Shown: positions 49,964 through 61,717, counted from the first letter of the stretch. The stretch is DNA of 64,000 bases from JAFKFH01 sp017307375 (GCA_965229335.1 OZ245874.1:6944001-7008000), one strand, 5' to 3'. Translations and numbers: made by a program. Notes: generated by a model from the letters alone, not told the origin.

Positions 49964-51787
49964 TTGGCTTTCCGCGCTCTCGCCATCCTGACGGCGCTTT
50001 TCCTGACGGCGCCGCTCGCCGCCCAGACCGTTCCGACCACCACCAGCCATGCGCTGTCCCTGATCGACAAGCCGCGCTATCCCGCCGATTTCAGGCAGCT
50101 CGACTATGTCGACCCGGCGGCGCCGAAGGGCGGCGAGATCAAACTGTCGTCGCTCGGCGGGTTCGACACGATCAACCCGTTCATCGCCAAGGGCGACCCC
50201 GCCCCCGGGATCGGGCTGGTCTACGACACGCTGATGACCTCGACGCTCGACGATGCCTCGACCGAATACGGCCTCGTCGCCGAAAGCGTCGAGGTGCCCG
50301 AGGATCTCTCCTGGGTGATCTTCAACATCCGGCCCGAAGCCAAGTGGCATGACGGCACGAAGATCACCGCCGACGACGTCGTCTTCTCGTTCGACACGCT
50401 GAAGGCCAAGGGCGCGCCGCTCTATCGCTTCTATTACGCCAATGTCGAGAAGGGCGAGGCACTGTCGCCGGCGAAGGTGAAATTCTCGTTCTCCGGCCCG
50501 CGCAACCGCGAACTGCCCCAGATCATGGGCCAGCTGCCGGTGCTGCAGAAGGCGTACTGGAGCGCCAACGACATCGAGCGCACGACACTCACCCCGTTCA
50601 TGTCCTCCGGCCCCTACAAGGTCGGCGCGCTCGAGGCCAACCGCTCGATCACGCTGGAACGGGTCAAGGACTACTGGGGCCGCGACCTGGCGCTGAACCG
50701 CGGGCGGCATAATTTCGACCGCATCCGCTACGACCTCTACCGCGACGAGACCGTGCGGTTCGAGGCGTTCAAGGCCGGACAGTACGATTACCGGTCGGAG
50801 ATCGTCTCGCGGCTGTGGGTGCGCGACTACGATTTCCCCGCGGTCCGCAACGGCCAGGTGGTCAAGCTGACCCTGAAGAACGAGCGGCCGGGCGGCATGG
50901 TCGGGTTCGGCTTCAACCTGCGCCGGCCGATGTTCAAGGACGTGCGCGTGCGCGAGGCCCTGGCCCGATCGTTCGACTGGGAATGGAGCAATACGAACCT
51001 GCTGTTCGACCAGCACCAGCGGATCGAGAGCTATTTCCCCAACAACGAGGCCGGGTCGAAGGGCCTGCCCGGCGAGGGCGAGCTGAAGCTGCTGGAACCG
51101 CTGAAGGCGCAGGTGCCGCCACGCGTCTTCACCGAGCAGTTCAAGGCCCCCGTCTCGGACGGGACCGGGGCCGACCGCACCAACCTGCGCCAGGCGGCCG
51201 CCCTGCTGCGCGAGGCGGGCTGGACGGTCAGGGACCAGAAGCTGATCGGGCCCGACGGCCAGCAGATGAAGATCGAGGTGCTGCTGCAGCAGGAAGCCTT
51301 CGTCGGCATCTTCAATGCCTGGAAGCAGACGCTGGCCCGCCTGGGCGTCGACATGACCGTGCGGCTGGTCGACAGCGCGCAATACGTCAACCGCATGCGC
51401 TCGTTCGACTTCGACATGGCGCTGGTATCCTGGGCCCAGTCGGAATCGCCGGGCAACGAGCAGCGCGACTTCTTTTCCTGCGCGGCCGCCCAGCGCGAGA
51501 ACAGCCGCAACCAGCCGGGCATCTGCGACCCCGCGGTCGACGCGCTGATCGACCGCATCATCCAGGCCCACGACCGGCCCGAGCTGCTCTACGCCACCCG
51601 GGCGCTTGACCGCGTGCTGCTGTGGAACTGGTTCGTCGTGCCCTTCTCGACCGTCTATGTCGACCGCATCGCGGTCTGGAACAAGTTCGGCATGCCCAAG
51701 GTCACGCCGCGCTACGGCCCCGACATCCTCGCCTGGTGGATCGACCCGGACAAGCAAGCCGCCCTGGAGGCCGCACGCAAGCAATGA
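49964..51787 (+). CDS. yejA: Peptide ABC transporter substrate-binding protein (YejA-like), copy 1
   Basis: 607 residues. Starts with TTG 49964, preceded by a strong GGAGG seven bases upstream. Signal peptide (FRALAILTALFLTAPLAAQ). SBP_bac_5 features: FRQLDYVDPAAPKGGEI near 45-61, AKWHDGTKITADDVVFSF near 125-142, SSGPYKVG, and DYWGRDLALNRGRHNFDRIRYDLYRD typical of YejA. It binds peptides in the periplasm for the importer encoded downstream. The ATGA overlap couples it to a paralogue. Confidence 0.9.
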   Translation: MAFRALAILTALFLTAPLAAQTVPTTTSHALSLIDKPRYPADFRQLDYVDPAAPKGGEIKLSSLGGFDTINPFIAKGDPAPGIGLVYDTLMTSTLDDASTEYGLVAESVEVPEDLSWVIFNIRPEAKWHDGTKITADDVVFSFDTLKAKGAPLYRFYYANVEKGEALSPAKVKFSFSGPRNRELPQIMGQLPVLQKAYWSANDIERTTLTPFMSSGPYKVGALEANRSITLERVKDYWGRDLALNRGRHNFDRIRYDLYRDETVRFEAFKAGQYDYRSEIVSRLWVRDYDFPAVRNGQVVKLTLKNERPGGMVGFGFNLRRPMFKDVRVREALARSFDWEWSNTNLLFDQHQRIESYFPNNEAGSKGLPGEGELKLLEPLKAQVPPRVFTEQFKAPVSDGTGADRTNLRQAAALLREAGWTVRDQKLIGPDGQQMKIEVLLQQEAFVGIFNAWKQTLARLGVDMTVRLVDSAQYVNRMRSFDFDMALVSWAQSESPGNEQRDFFSCAAAQRENSRNQPGICDPAVDALIDRIIQAHDRPELLYATRALDRVLLWNWFVVPFSTVYVDRIAVWNKFGMPKVTPRYGPDILAWWIDPDKQAALEAARKQ

Positions 51788-53607
51788 GACGATCGCTCGC
51801 AGCCCTGGGCCTCGGCCTGGCCCTGGTGGCCAGCCCGCTGGCCGCCGAACCCCGTCACGGCCTCTCGGCCTTCGGCGATCTGAAATATCCGGCGACCTTC
51901 ACCCATTTCGACTACGTCAATCCGCAGGCGCCGAAGGGCGGCGACCAGCGGGCGATGTCGTTCTCGACCTTCGACAGCTTCCATCCGGCGATCCTGCGGG
52001 GCAACCCGGCCCCGTCGATCAGCCTGCTGTTTGCCAGCCTGATGACCCGCGCGCTCGACGAGCCGGATGCGATGTACGGCTATATCGCCGAAAGCGCCGA
52101 CGTCGCCCCCGATCATTCGTCGGTCACCTTCGCCCTGCGCCCGACCGCCCGCTGGCACGACGGCACGCCGATCACCGCCGACGACGTGGTCTTCACCCTG
52201 GAAGCGATCCGGCGCGACGGCCATCCGCAATACCGCCTGGCCCTGACCGACGTCACCGGCATCGAGGCCGACGGCCCGCTGAAGGTGACGGTGCGCTTCA
52301 AGCCCGGCCCCGCCTCGCGCGATCTGCCGCTGACCGTCGCGTCCCTGCCGATCCTGCAGAAGAAGTGGTTCGAGGGGCGCGAGTTCACCAAGCCGACGCT
52401 GGAACCGCCGACCGGCTCGGGCCCCTACAAGGTCGAATCGGCCGATCCCGGCCGCAACCTCACCTATGCCCGCGTCAGGGACTGGTGGGGCGAGAAGCTG
52501 CCCGTGGCGGTGGGACGCTTCAATCCCGACCGCATGCGCTGGGTCTATTTCCGCGACCGCGAGATCGCGGTCGAGGGCTTCTTCGCCGGCGAATACGATG
52601 TCCGGCTGGAATTGACCGCGCGGGTCTGGGCCACCGGCTACGACAAGCCGCCGGTCGAGAAGGGCTACATCAAGCGCGAAGTCCTGCCCGACGGCAACCC
52701 GGCCGGCTTCCAGGCCTTCTACTTCAACACCCGCCGGGCGAAGTTCGCCGATCCGAAGGTGCGCGAGGCCCTGGCGCTGGCCTTCGATTTCGAGTGGACC
52801 AACAAGACGCTGTTCTACGGCCTCTACAAGCGCCTGCGCTCGCGCTTCGACAATTCGCCGCTGGCCGCCACCGGCCTGCCCTCGCCGGCCGAGCTGGCGC
52901 TGCTCGAACCGTTCCGGGCCGAGCTGGACCCCCGCGTCTTCACCGAGGAATTCAATCCGCCCAGGACCGACGGGTCGGGCGAGATGCGCGACAACCTGCG
53001 CCGGGCCGGCCAGCTGCTGACCGCCGCGGGCTGGGTCGTCAAGGACGGGCGCCGCGTCAACGCCCGGACCGGCGAGGCGCTGTCGCTCGAATTCCTCGAA
53101 TTCGAACCGTCGTTCGACCGGATCCTCGGGCCCTATTTCCGCAATCTCGAGCGGCTGGGCATCAAGGCGGAGATGCGCGTGGTCGATCCCGCGGCCTTCG
53201 AGAACCGCATCCGCGACTTCGATTTCGATGCGACCAGCCGCGGCTACAGCCAGGGTCCGACCCCCGGCATCGAACTGAAGAACTTCTTCGGCGCGGCCGC
53301 CGCCGACGTCACCGGCAGCCTGAACATCCCCGGCATCAGGTCGAAGGCGGTCGATGCGCTGGTCGAGAAGGCGCTGGCCGCGACGACGCGCGAGGAACTG
53401 ACGGTCGCGATCCGCGCGCTGGACCGGGTGCTGATGTGGGGCAACTACTGGATCCCCAGCTGGTATTCCGGCACGCATCGCCTGGCCTATTGGGACCGCC
53501 TGTCGCGCCCCGATCCGATCGCGCCCTATTCCGACTACAACCCGGAATGGGAGGATTACTGGTGGTACGACGAAGCCAAGGCGGCCAGGCTGCCGAAGGT
53601 GCGGTGA
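51784..53607 (+). CDS. yejA: Peptide ABC transporter substrate-binding protein (YejA-like), copy 2
   Basis: 607 residues (the same length as copy 1). ATG 51784 in the ATGA overlap. Signal peptide (RRSLAALGLGLALVASPLAAEP). Same layout as copy 1: FTHFDYVNPQAPKGGDQ, ARWHDGTPITADDVVFTLE, GSGPYKVESADPGRNL, DWWGEKLPVAVGRFN. Many differences, so it is an old duplication. The pair may widen the range of peptides or antimicrobial peptides handled. Confidence 0.92.
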   Translation: MRRSLAALGLGLALVASPLAAEPRHGLSAFGDLKYPATFTHFDYVNPQAPKGGDQRAMSFSTFDSFHPAILRGNPAPSISLLFASLMTRALDEPDAMYGYIAESADVAPDHSSVTFALRPTARWHDGTPITADDVVFTLEAIRRDGHPQYRLALTDVTGIEADGPLKVTVRFKPGPASRDLPLTVASLPILQKKWFEGREFTKPTLEPPTGSGPYKVESADPGRNLTYARVRDWWGEKLPVAVGRFNPDRMRWVYFRDREIAVEGFFAGEYDVRLELTARVWATGYDKPPVEKGYIKREVLPDGNPAGFQAFYFNTRRAKFADPKVREALALAFDFEWTNKTLFYGLYKRLRSRFDNSPLAATGLPSPAELALLEPFRAELDPRVFTEEFNPPRTDGSGEMRDNLRRAGQLLTAAGWVVKDGRRVNARTGEALSLEFLEFEPSFDRILGPYFRNLERLGIKAEMRVVDPAAFENRIRDFDFDATSRGYSQGPTPGIELKNFFGAAAADVTGSLNIPGIRSKAVDALVEKALAATTREELTVAIRALDRVLMWGNYWIPSWYSGTHRLAYWDRLSRPDPIAPYSDYNPEWEDYWWYDEAKAARLPKVR

Positions 53608-53653
53608 TGGCAGCGCCCTCTGCGCTTCACTTCGTCCGGAATGACGGCATCTG

Positions 53654-54766
53654 ATGCTGGCCTATATCCTGCGGCGCCTGCTGCTGATCATCCCGACCCT
53701 GTTCGGGATCATGGTCATCAACTTCTTCGTCATCCAGTTCGCGCCGGGCGGGCCGGTCGAGCAGGTGATCGCCCAGGTCACCGGCACCGCGGCAAACGCC
53801 ACGTCGCGCATCGGCGGCTCGTCGGGCGGCGATGCCGCGGCGGGCTCGGCGCGCGCGCCCGCGCTGGGCGAAGGCACGTCGAAATATCGCGGCGCGCAGG
53901 GGCTGGACCCCGAATTCATCAAGCAGATCGAGAAGCAGTTCGGCTTCGACAAGCCGCCGGTCGAACGCTTCTTCCTGATGATCGGCAACTACCTCCGCTT
54001 CGATTTCGGTGAAAGCTATTTCCGCGACCGCCGCGTCGTCGACCTCGTGCTCGACAAGCTGCCGGTCTCGATCTCGCTGGGGCTGTGGACGACGCTGATC
54101 GTCTATCTCGTGTCGATCCCGCTCGGCATCGCCAAGGCGGTGCGCGACGGCAGCCGCTTCGACATCTGGAGTTCGGCGGTCGTCATCCTCGGCTATGCGA
54201 TACCGAGCTTCCTGTTCGCCGTGCTGCTGATCGTCCTGTTCGCCGGTGGCAGCTTCCTGGCCTGGTTCCCGCTGCGCGGCCTGGTTTCGGACAATTGGGC
54301 GCAACTGTCCTGGCCCGACCGGATCCTCGACTATTTCTGGCATATCGCCCTGCCGGTGATCGCCATGGTGATCGGCGGCTTCGCGTCGCTGACCATGCTG
54401 ACCAAGAATTCGTTCATCGAGGAGATCAACAAGCAGTACGTGATCACCGCCCGCGCCAAGGGCCTCAGCGAGCGCGCGGTACTGTACGGCCACGTCTTCC
54501 GCAACGCGATGCTGCTGGTCATCGCCGGGTTTCCGGCGGCCTTCATCGGCGTGCTGTTCACCGGCTCGCTGCTGATCGAGGTGATCTTCTCGCTGGACGG
54601 CCTCGGCCTGCTGTCGTTCGAGGCGGCGATCAAGCGCGACTATCCGGTGATGTTCGGCACGCTCTACGTCTTCACGCTGATCGGGCTGATCGTCAATCTG
54701 ATCTCCGACCTCACCTATGTCGCGATCGACCCGCGGATCGACTTCGAGGGGCGCGATGTCGGCTGA
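53654..54766 (+). CDS. yejB: Peptide ABC transporter permease YejB
   Basis: 370 residues. Hydrophobic start MLAYILRRLLLIIPTLFGIM (YejB/DppB-type), long periplasmic loop to about 130 with Ser/Gly/Ala-rich insertion (GTAANATSRIGGSSGG), further five helices, and an EAA loop (ARAKGLSERAVLYGHVFRNA near 275). 46 bases lie between the second binding protein and this gene, including a short stretch that resembles intergenic repeats (GTCCGGAATGACGGC). Confidence 0.94.
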   Translation: MLAYILRRLLLIIPTLFGIMVINFFVIQFAPGGPVEQVIAQVTGTAANATSRIGGSSGGDAAAGSARAPALGEGTSKYRGAQGLDPEFIKQIEKQFGFDKPPVERFFLMIGNYLRFDFGESYFRDRRVVDLVLDKLPVSISLGLWTTLIVYLVSIPLGIAKAVRDGSRFDIWSSAVVILGYAIPSFLFAVLLIVLFAGGSFLAWFPLRGLVSDNWAQLSWPDRILDYFWHIALPVIAMVIGGFASLTMLTKNSFIEEINKQYVITARAKGLSERAVLYGHVFRNAMLLVIAGFPAAFIGVLFTGSLLIEVIFSLDGLGLLSFEAAIKRDYPVMFGTLYVFTLIGLIVNLISDLTYVAIDPRIDFEGRDVG

Positions 54767-55792
54767 ACGCCCGTTCTTTTCGGCGATCTCCAAGCGGCGC
54801 TTCGCCAATTTCCGCGCCAATCGCCGCGGCTGGTGGTCGCTGTGGATCTTCCTGGTGCTGTTCGGCCTGAGCCTCGCCGCCGAGCTGATCGCCAACGACC
54901 AGCCGCTGCTGGTCCAGTACGACGGCAAGCTCTACTACCCGCTGGTCAAGTCCTATCCGGAAACCACCTTCGGCGGCGATTTCGAGACGGCGACCGACTA
55001 TCGCGACCGTTTCGTGCGCGACGAGATCGCGGCCAAGGGCTGGATCCTGTGGGCGCCGATCCCCTATTCCTACCAGACCATCAACCGTGAACTGACGGTG
55101 CCGGCCCCAGCCCCGCCGTCGAAGGAAAACTGGCTCGGCACCGACGACCAGGGCCGCGACGTGGTCGCCCGGCTGATCTACGGCTTTCGCCTGTCGGTGC
55201 TGTTCGGCCTGACCCTGACCATCCTGTCCTCGATCATCGGGGTGATCGCCGGTGCGGTGCAGGGCTATTTCGGCGGGCTGACCGACCTGTTGTTCCAGCG
55301 CTTCATGGAAATCTGGTCGGGCCTGCCCACGCTCTACCTGCTGATCATCCTGGCAAGCTTCGTGCAGCCGAATTTCTGGTGGCTGCTCGGCATCATGCTC
55401 GCCTTCTCGTGGATGGCGCTGGTGGGCGTGGTGCGCGCCGAATTCCTGCGCGCCCGCAACCTCGACTATGTCCGCGCCGCCCGCGCGCTCGGCGTCGGCA
55501 ACATCGCCATCATGTGGCGGCACCTGCTGCCGAACGCGATGGTCGCGACCCTGACCTTCATGCCGTTCATCCTGAACGGGGCGATCACGACCCTGACCGC
55601 GCTCGATTTCCTCGGCTTCGGCCTGCCGCCGGGTTCGCCGTCGCTGGGCGAACTGCTGTCGCAGGGCAAGTCGAACCTGCAGGCACCATGGCTGGGCTTG
55701 ACCGCTTTCGCGGTGCTGGCGGTCACCCTGAGCCTGCTGATCTTCATCGGCGAAGCGGTACGCGACGCCTTCGACCCGCGGAAGATTGTCGG

Positions 55793-55796
<4 letters not shown>
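54756..55796 (+). CDS. yejE: Peptide ABC transporter permease YejE
   Basis: 346 residues. Starts at ATG 54756, 11 bases inside the yejB stop, with GAGGGG upstream. Oligopeptide permease C-type: RFANFRANRRGWWSLWIFL at the N-terminus, LGTDDQGRDVVARLIYGFR near 133, and EAA loop ARALGVGNIAIMWRHLLPNA near 250. The ATGA overlap links it to the ATPase gene. Confidence 0.94.
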
Positions 55797-57427
<1,631 letters not shown>

Positions 57428-57445
57428 GAACCAGCGAGCATACCC

Positions 57446-58375
57446 ATGGCGTTCCTTTTCCTGTCCACCTGGCACGACACCCAAGCCTGGATCGATGCGT
57501 TCCGCGAGGCGGCGCCCGGCATCGACCTGCGGATCTATCCCGACCTGGGCGATACCGCCGACATCGATTTCGCCGTCGGCTGGCGCCCGCCCGCGGGCAT
57601 CTTCGCCGAGTTGCCGAACCTGAAGGTGCTGCATTCGCTGGGCGCCGGCGTCGAATCGATGATTCATGACCCGACGCTGCGGCCCGAGGTCACCGTCTGC
57701 CGCGTGGTCGAGGATCGGCTGACCCTGGGCATGAGCGAATACGTGCTGCTGCACGTGCTGCGCTATCACCGCCGCCTCGACGAGCTGATCGCCAATCAGA
57801 AGGCGCGGCGCTGGGACTTCTTCCCCCCGGCCTACACGCCCTCGACCACCGTCGGTATCCTCGGCCTCGGCCGGCTCGGCATCGATGCGGGCGAGAAGCT
57901 TGCCGCGCTGGGCTTCCGCGTCGTCGGCTGGAGCCAGACGGAAAAGCAGGTCCGCGGCATCGAATCCTATGCCGGGCCTGGGCAGTTCGACGACTTCCTG
58001 CGTGTCTGCGACATGCTGGTCTGCCTGCTGCCGCTGACCCCGGAAACCACCGGCATCCTGAACCGGCGCAATCTCGGCCTGCTCAAGCGCGGCGCCTATC
58101 TGATCAATGCCGGGCGCGGCGGGCATCTGGTCGATGCCGACCTGCTGGCGCTGCTCGACGAAGGCCACATCGCCGCCGCGACGCTCGACGTCTTCCACCA
58201 GGAACCGCTGCCGGCGGACAATCCGTTCTGGGATCATCCGCGGATCACGGTCACGCCGCACAATGCCTCGGATTCGCTGCCCCAGCCGGTGGCGCGGATG
58301 ATCATCGACCAGTACGAACGCTTCCGGTCCGGCCGGCCGCTCGCCAACATCGTCGACCGGACCAAGGGCTACTGA
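57446..58375 (+). CDS. Glyoxylate/hydroxypyruvate reductase A-like (2-hydroxyacid dehydrogenase)
   Basis: 309 residues. NAD(P) motif GILGLGRLG near 138-146, NAGRGGHLVDADLLALLDEG near 220-239 and catalytic His in TPHNASDS. The SLGAGVESM and SEYVLLHVLRYHR segments match GhrA. Reduces glyoxylate or hydroxypyruvate in the cytoplasm. Might share the yej transcript. Confidence 0.9.
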   Translation: MAFLFLSTWHDTQAWIDAFREAAPGIDLRIYPDLGDTADIDFAVGWRPPAGIFAELPNLKVLHSLGAGVESMIHDPTLRPEVTVCRVVEDRLTLGMSEYVLLHVLRYHRRLDELIANQKARRWDFFPPAYTPSTTVGILGLGRLGIDAGEKLAALGFRVVGWSQTEKQVRGIESYAGPGQFDDFLRVCDMLVCLLPLTPETTGILNRRNLGLLKRGAYLINAGRGGHLVDADLLALLDEGHIAAATLDVFHQEPLPADNPFWDHPRITVTPHNASDSLPQPVARMIIDQYERFRSGRPLANIVDRTKGY

Positions 58376-58388
58376 TCGGCCCGGCGCC

Positions 58389-58973
58389 GTGGCGGGGCAT
58401 CGCGAGGACGACGGCGAATACCGGCAGGAAGACGGCTTCACGCTGATCGAAGTCGATCTCGAACGGATCGAGCAATTGTACAACACGCTCGATCCCTCGC
58501 CTTTCCGCCTGCGCGATCTCGACGCCGAGGCGCATGACTACATCGTCGGCTCGGCCCGCGAGATCGGGCCGGGCAAGCCGGTCAAGCTGGTCCTGCACCT
58601 GCCCGCGCAGGGTCCGGTCGCGGTTCACCGCGAGGCGGTGACCGACATGATCCACCATTATTTCGCCGCCCGCGCCGGGATCGCGCGGCTGGAACTGCAC
58701 AATCACATGCGGATCGGGCGGATCGCCCTTGCCGTCGGGCTGCTGTTCCTCGGCGGCTGCATCACGCTGCGGCGGGTCTTCTTCGTCGACACCGCCAGCA
58801 CCTTCGACCAGGTCATGGCCGAGGGGCTGCTGATCTGCGGCTGGGTCGCGATGTGGCGGCCGCTCGAGATCATGCTCTACGACTGGTGGCCGATCCGGCG
58901 CGATTGCCGCATCTACGACCGGCTGGCCGCGATGCCGGTCGAACTGCGACCCCGACAGCCGGACGACGCCTGA
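58389..58973 (+). CDS. Uncharacterised membrane protein
   Basis: 194 residues from GTG 58389. N-terminal soluble domain of about 110 residues (FTLIEVDLERIEQLYNTLDP, RDLDAEAHDYIVGSAREI, VKLVLHLPA) then two TM helices (RIALAVGLLFLGGCITL and MAEGLLICGWVAMWRPLEIM) and a basic tail. Similar proteins exist in alphaproteobacteria; role unknown. Lies 13 bases after the reductase gene, so probably co-transcribed. Confidence 0.8.
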   Translation: MAGHREDDGEYRQEDGFTLIEVDLERIEQLYNTLDPSPFRLRDLDAEAHDYIVGSAREIGPGKPVKLVLHLPAQGPVAVHREAVTDMIHHYFAARAGIARLELHNHMRIGRIALAVGLLFLGGCITLRRVFFVDTASTFDQVMAEGLLICGWVAMWRPLEIMLYDWWPIRRDCRIYDRLAAMPVELRPRQPDDA

Positions 58974-59085
58974 GCGGCAATCGTCGTACGAGCAAGGGGC
59001 CGCGCTTTCCCTGGGTTCCGCCTTCCGGGACGACGGTTGACGCCTGCGCTTGTACCGAGGTTCAAGCCGGCCTGGGCTTGCGAAC

Positions 59086-59625
59086 CTACGCCTGCACCAT
59101 CTCGGCCAGCTTCAGCACGGTACGCCAGTTGCGGGCGGTGGCGCCGCCGGCCGCATCGGGGATCATCTTCGAGCGGGCGGCGCCATCACCGAAATAGAGC
59201 CAGATCGCGTCGCCGACCAGCGCGGCCCGCTCGTTGGCCGAGGCGCGCCGACGCAACCTGGCCAGATGGTCCGGACCAGGCGCTGTCTTGGCCAGCACCA
59301 GCATCACATTGTTGGGTTCGACTGCGGCCTGCTCCGGGAACGGGTTGCCGGCGACATAGCCGGCCCATTGCCCGGCCGTACGCACGACGATCTCGACCGC
59401 GAAGCCGAACTGCTTCTCGACCGCTGCTTCCAGCGCCGCTGTCGGGTCAGCGGTAGCGGAGAAGACGAGATTGCCGCTCTGGATATGGCTCTGCACCGAA
59501 CCAAAGCCCTGCTCCTGGCACAGCGCGCGCAATTCGGCCATCGGCACCTTGCGGTGGCCGCCGACATTGATGCCGCGCAGCAGGGCGACGAAGGTCGTCG
59601 CCCGGCCGCCCCGGCGGTCAGCCAT
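59086..59625 (-). CDS. DUF1697 family protein
   Basis: 179 residues. The family start TFVALLRGINVGGHRKVPMAEL, then SHIQSGNLVFSA and KMIPDAAGGATARNWRTVLKL near the C-terminus, are typical. Function unknown. Its ATG overlaps the stop of the aminopeptidase gene by 8 bases, so it is the second gene of that operon. Confidence 0.92.
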   Translation of the reverse strand: MADRRGGRATTFVALLRGINVGGHRKVPMAELRALCQEQGFGSVQSHIQSGNLVFSATADPTAALEAAVEKQFGFAVEIVVRTAGQWAGYVAGNPFPEQAAVEPNNVMLVLAKTAPGPDHLARLRRRASANERAALVGDAIWLYFGDGAARSKMIPDAAGGATARNWRTVLKLAEMVQA

Positions 59626-60994
59626 AGCGCCGCTGCAGCAGCGCGAACAGCGCGCGCATGGTCAGGGCCTCGCCGCCGACCGGGCGGCCGGCGCGCGGCT
59701 TGTTGTTCCAGGCGAACAGGTCGATATGCGCCCAGGACTTGGCCTTGCCGACAAAATCCTTGAGGAACAACGCGGCGGTGATCGCACCGGCCATGCCATC
59801 CTCGCCGGCATTGTTGATGTCGGCGATCTTGGAATCGATCAGCGCGCGATAGGGTGCGTGCAGCGGCATCCGCCAGACCGGGTCGCTGGCGGCGGCGCCG
59901 GCGGCGGCGATATCGGCGGCCAGCGTTTCGTCGTCGGTGAACAGGGCCGGCAGTTCCGGCCCGAGGGCGACGCGGGCCGCCCCGGTGAGGGTGGCGAAAT
60001 CGATCATCAGCTCGGGCGCCTCGTCGTCGCCGTCGGCCAGGGCGTCGGCGAGGATCAGCCGGCCCTCGGCATCGGTGTTGCCGATCTCGACGGTCAGCCC
60101 GGCGCGGCTGCGGAAGACGTCGCCGGGGCGGAACGCATTGCCCGAAACCGCATTCTCGACCGTCGGGATCAGGAGGCGCAGCCGGACCTTGAGGCCGGCA
60201 TCCATGATCATGTCGGCCAGGCCCAGCGCCGTCGCCGCCCCGCCCATGTCCTTCTTCATCATCGCCATGCCGGAGGCGGGCTTGAGGTCGAGGCCGCCGG
60301 TGTCGAAGCAGACACCCTTGCCGACCAGCGTCACCTTCGGCGCGTCGGGCGCCCCCCAGACCAGCTCGACCAGCCGCGGCGCGCGCGTCGAGGCGCGGCC
60401 GACCGCATGGATCAGCGGATAGTTCTGGGCCAGCAGGTCGTCGCCCACCACCTCGCGGCGCCGGGCGCCATGCCGGTTGCCGACCTCGGCCACGGCGGCG
60501 GCCAGTTCCTCGGGGCCGAGGTCCTGGGCCGGGGTGGTGACGAGATCGCGCACCAGGCCCATCGCCCGCACGGTGCGCACGACGGCGGCGCGGTCCGCCT
60601 TGGCCGGCCAGGCCAGCACGGCGAACGGCCCTTCGGCCGGCTTGCGGTAGCGGCGGTATTCATAGGTGCCGAGCGCCCAGCCGGTCGCGGCGGCGGTGGC
60701 GAGTTCGGGATCGTCGAGGCCTTCGATCCGCCAGGCCAGGGCCGGCAGGCCGGTCAGCGCGGCGAAGGTCCAGAGGTCGGGAGTCTTGCCCAGCCCCAGC
60801 ACGGCGGCGGCCGGCGCCCCGTCCGCCCCCGGCAGCAGCAGCACCTTGCCGGCCTCGCCCTTGTAGCGATGCGCCGCGACCCAGGCGCGGATGCCGGCGT
60901 CGCGGCCTTCCAGCCAGCCGGCGAAATCGCCTTCGGCGACGAGATGGACGGGCAACTGGCCGGCGGCTTCGTCGACGAGACGGTCGAGCATCAA
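59618..60994 (-). CDS. Leucyl aminopeptidase family protein (M17)
   Basis: 458 residues. C-terminal M17 catalytic domain with two metal ions: VGKGVCFDTGGLDLKP near 225-240, KKDMGGAA, and signature NTDAEGRL near 304-311. The N-terminal domain is divergent from PepA, as in alphaproteobacterial short PepB-like forms. Cleaves N-terminal residues from peptides, matching peptide uptake nearby. Start ATG 60994 (or 60991). Confidence 0.94.
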   Translation of the reverse strand: MMLDRLVDEAAGQLPVHLVAEGDFAGWLEGRDAGIRAWVAAHRYKGEAGKVLLLPGADGAPAAAVLGLGKTPDLWTFAALTGLPALAWRIEGLDDPELATAAATGWALGTYEYRRYRKPAEGPFAVLAWPAKADRAAVVRTVRAMGLVRDLVTTPAQDLGPEELAAAVAEVGNRHGARRREVVGDDLLAQNYPLIHAVGRASTRAPRLVELVWGAPDAPKVTLVGKGVCFDTGGLDLKPASGMAMMKKDMGGAATALGLADMIMDAGLKVRLRLLIPTVENAVSGNAFRPGDVFRSRAGLTVEIGNTDAEGRLILADALADGDDEAPELMIDFATLTGAARVALGPELPALFTDDETLAADIAAAGAAASDPVWRMPLHAPYRALIDSKIADINNAGEDGMAGAITAALFLKDFVGKAKSWAHIDLFAWNNKPRAGRPVGGEALTMRALFALLQRRYG

Positions 60995-61074
60995 GGAACT
61001 CCTGGCAAGGAACAGCGGATTCGTGGCTTATAACCGACCCATCCGCCTGCATGAACAAGAAGGATTCGGTGACA

Positions 61075-61716
61075 ATGTCGGGCCTGAAGCTGGTGATCGG
61101 CAACAAGAACTATTCGTCCTGGTCGCTGCGCCCCTGGCTGGCCCTGCGCCAGGCCGGCGCCACCTTCGCCGAGGAGATGATCGCGCTGCGCCAGCCCGAT
61201 ACCCGCACCCGCATCCTCGCCTTTTCCGCCGCCGGCCGGGTCCCGGTCCTGATCGACGGCGACGTCACGGTGTGGGAAAGCCTGGCCATCTGCGAATACG
61301 TGGCCGAACTGTTCCCGCAGGCGGGGCTGTGGCCCGACGAGCGACAGGCCCGGGCGATCTGCCGCTCGGTCGCGACCGAAATGCACGCGGGTTTCGCGCC
61401 GCTGCGCCAGGCCCTGCCGATGGATTACCGTGCCACCCTGCCGCTGCCCGCGCTGGACGCCGCGGTCGCCGACGATATCGCCCGCATCCAGGCGGTCTGG
61501 CGGATGGCGCGCGAGCGCTTCGGGGCGGGCGGGCCGTTCCTGTTCGGCCGGTTTTCGGTCGCCGATGCGATGTATGCGCCGGTCGTGACCCGCTTCAACA
61601 CCTACGGCGTGGCACTGGACGAGGTCGCCCGGGCCTATTGCACCGCGATCCTCGCCTTGCCGGCGATGCGGGAATGGCTCGACGCCGCGCGGACCGAGCC
61701 GGCCTTGCCCCAATGA
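61075..61716 (+). CDS. Glutathione S-transferase
   Basis: 213 residues from ATG 61075, which leaves three residues before LKLVIGNKNYSSWSLRPWL; ATG 61051 is an alternative that adds eight. Thioredoxin-like domain with SSWSLRPW, GRVPVLIDGD and ESLAICEYVAELF; helical C-domain with FGRFSVADAMYAPVVTRF. A catalytic Ser is expected at the start of helix 1. The substrate is unknown. Confidence 0.93.
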   Translation: MSGLKLVIGNKNYSSWSLRPWLALRQAGATFAEEMIALRQPDTRTRILAFSAAGRVPVLIDGDVTVWESLAICEYVAELFPQAGLWPDERQARAICRSVATEMHAGFAPLRQALPMDYRATLPLPALDAAVADDIARIQAVWRMARERFGAGGPFLFGRFSVADAMYAPVVTRFNTYGVALDEVARAYCTAILALPAMREWLDAARTEPALPQ

Positions 61717-61717
61717 C

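Noticed and set aside
51784..53607. Second yejA as an assembly duplication.
   Set aside because: The two copies differ throughout, in sequence and signal peptide, so it is a true paralogue.
53608..53653. Intergenic sequence GTCCGGAATGACGGC resembling a dispersed repeat.
   Set aside because: Only one short copy in the window; cannot be shown to be a repeat family here.
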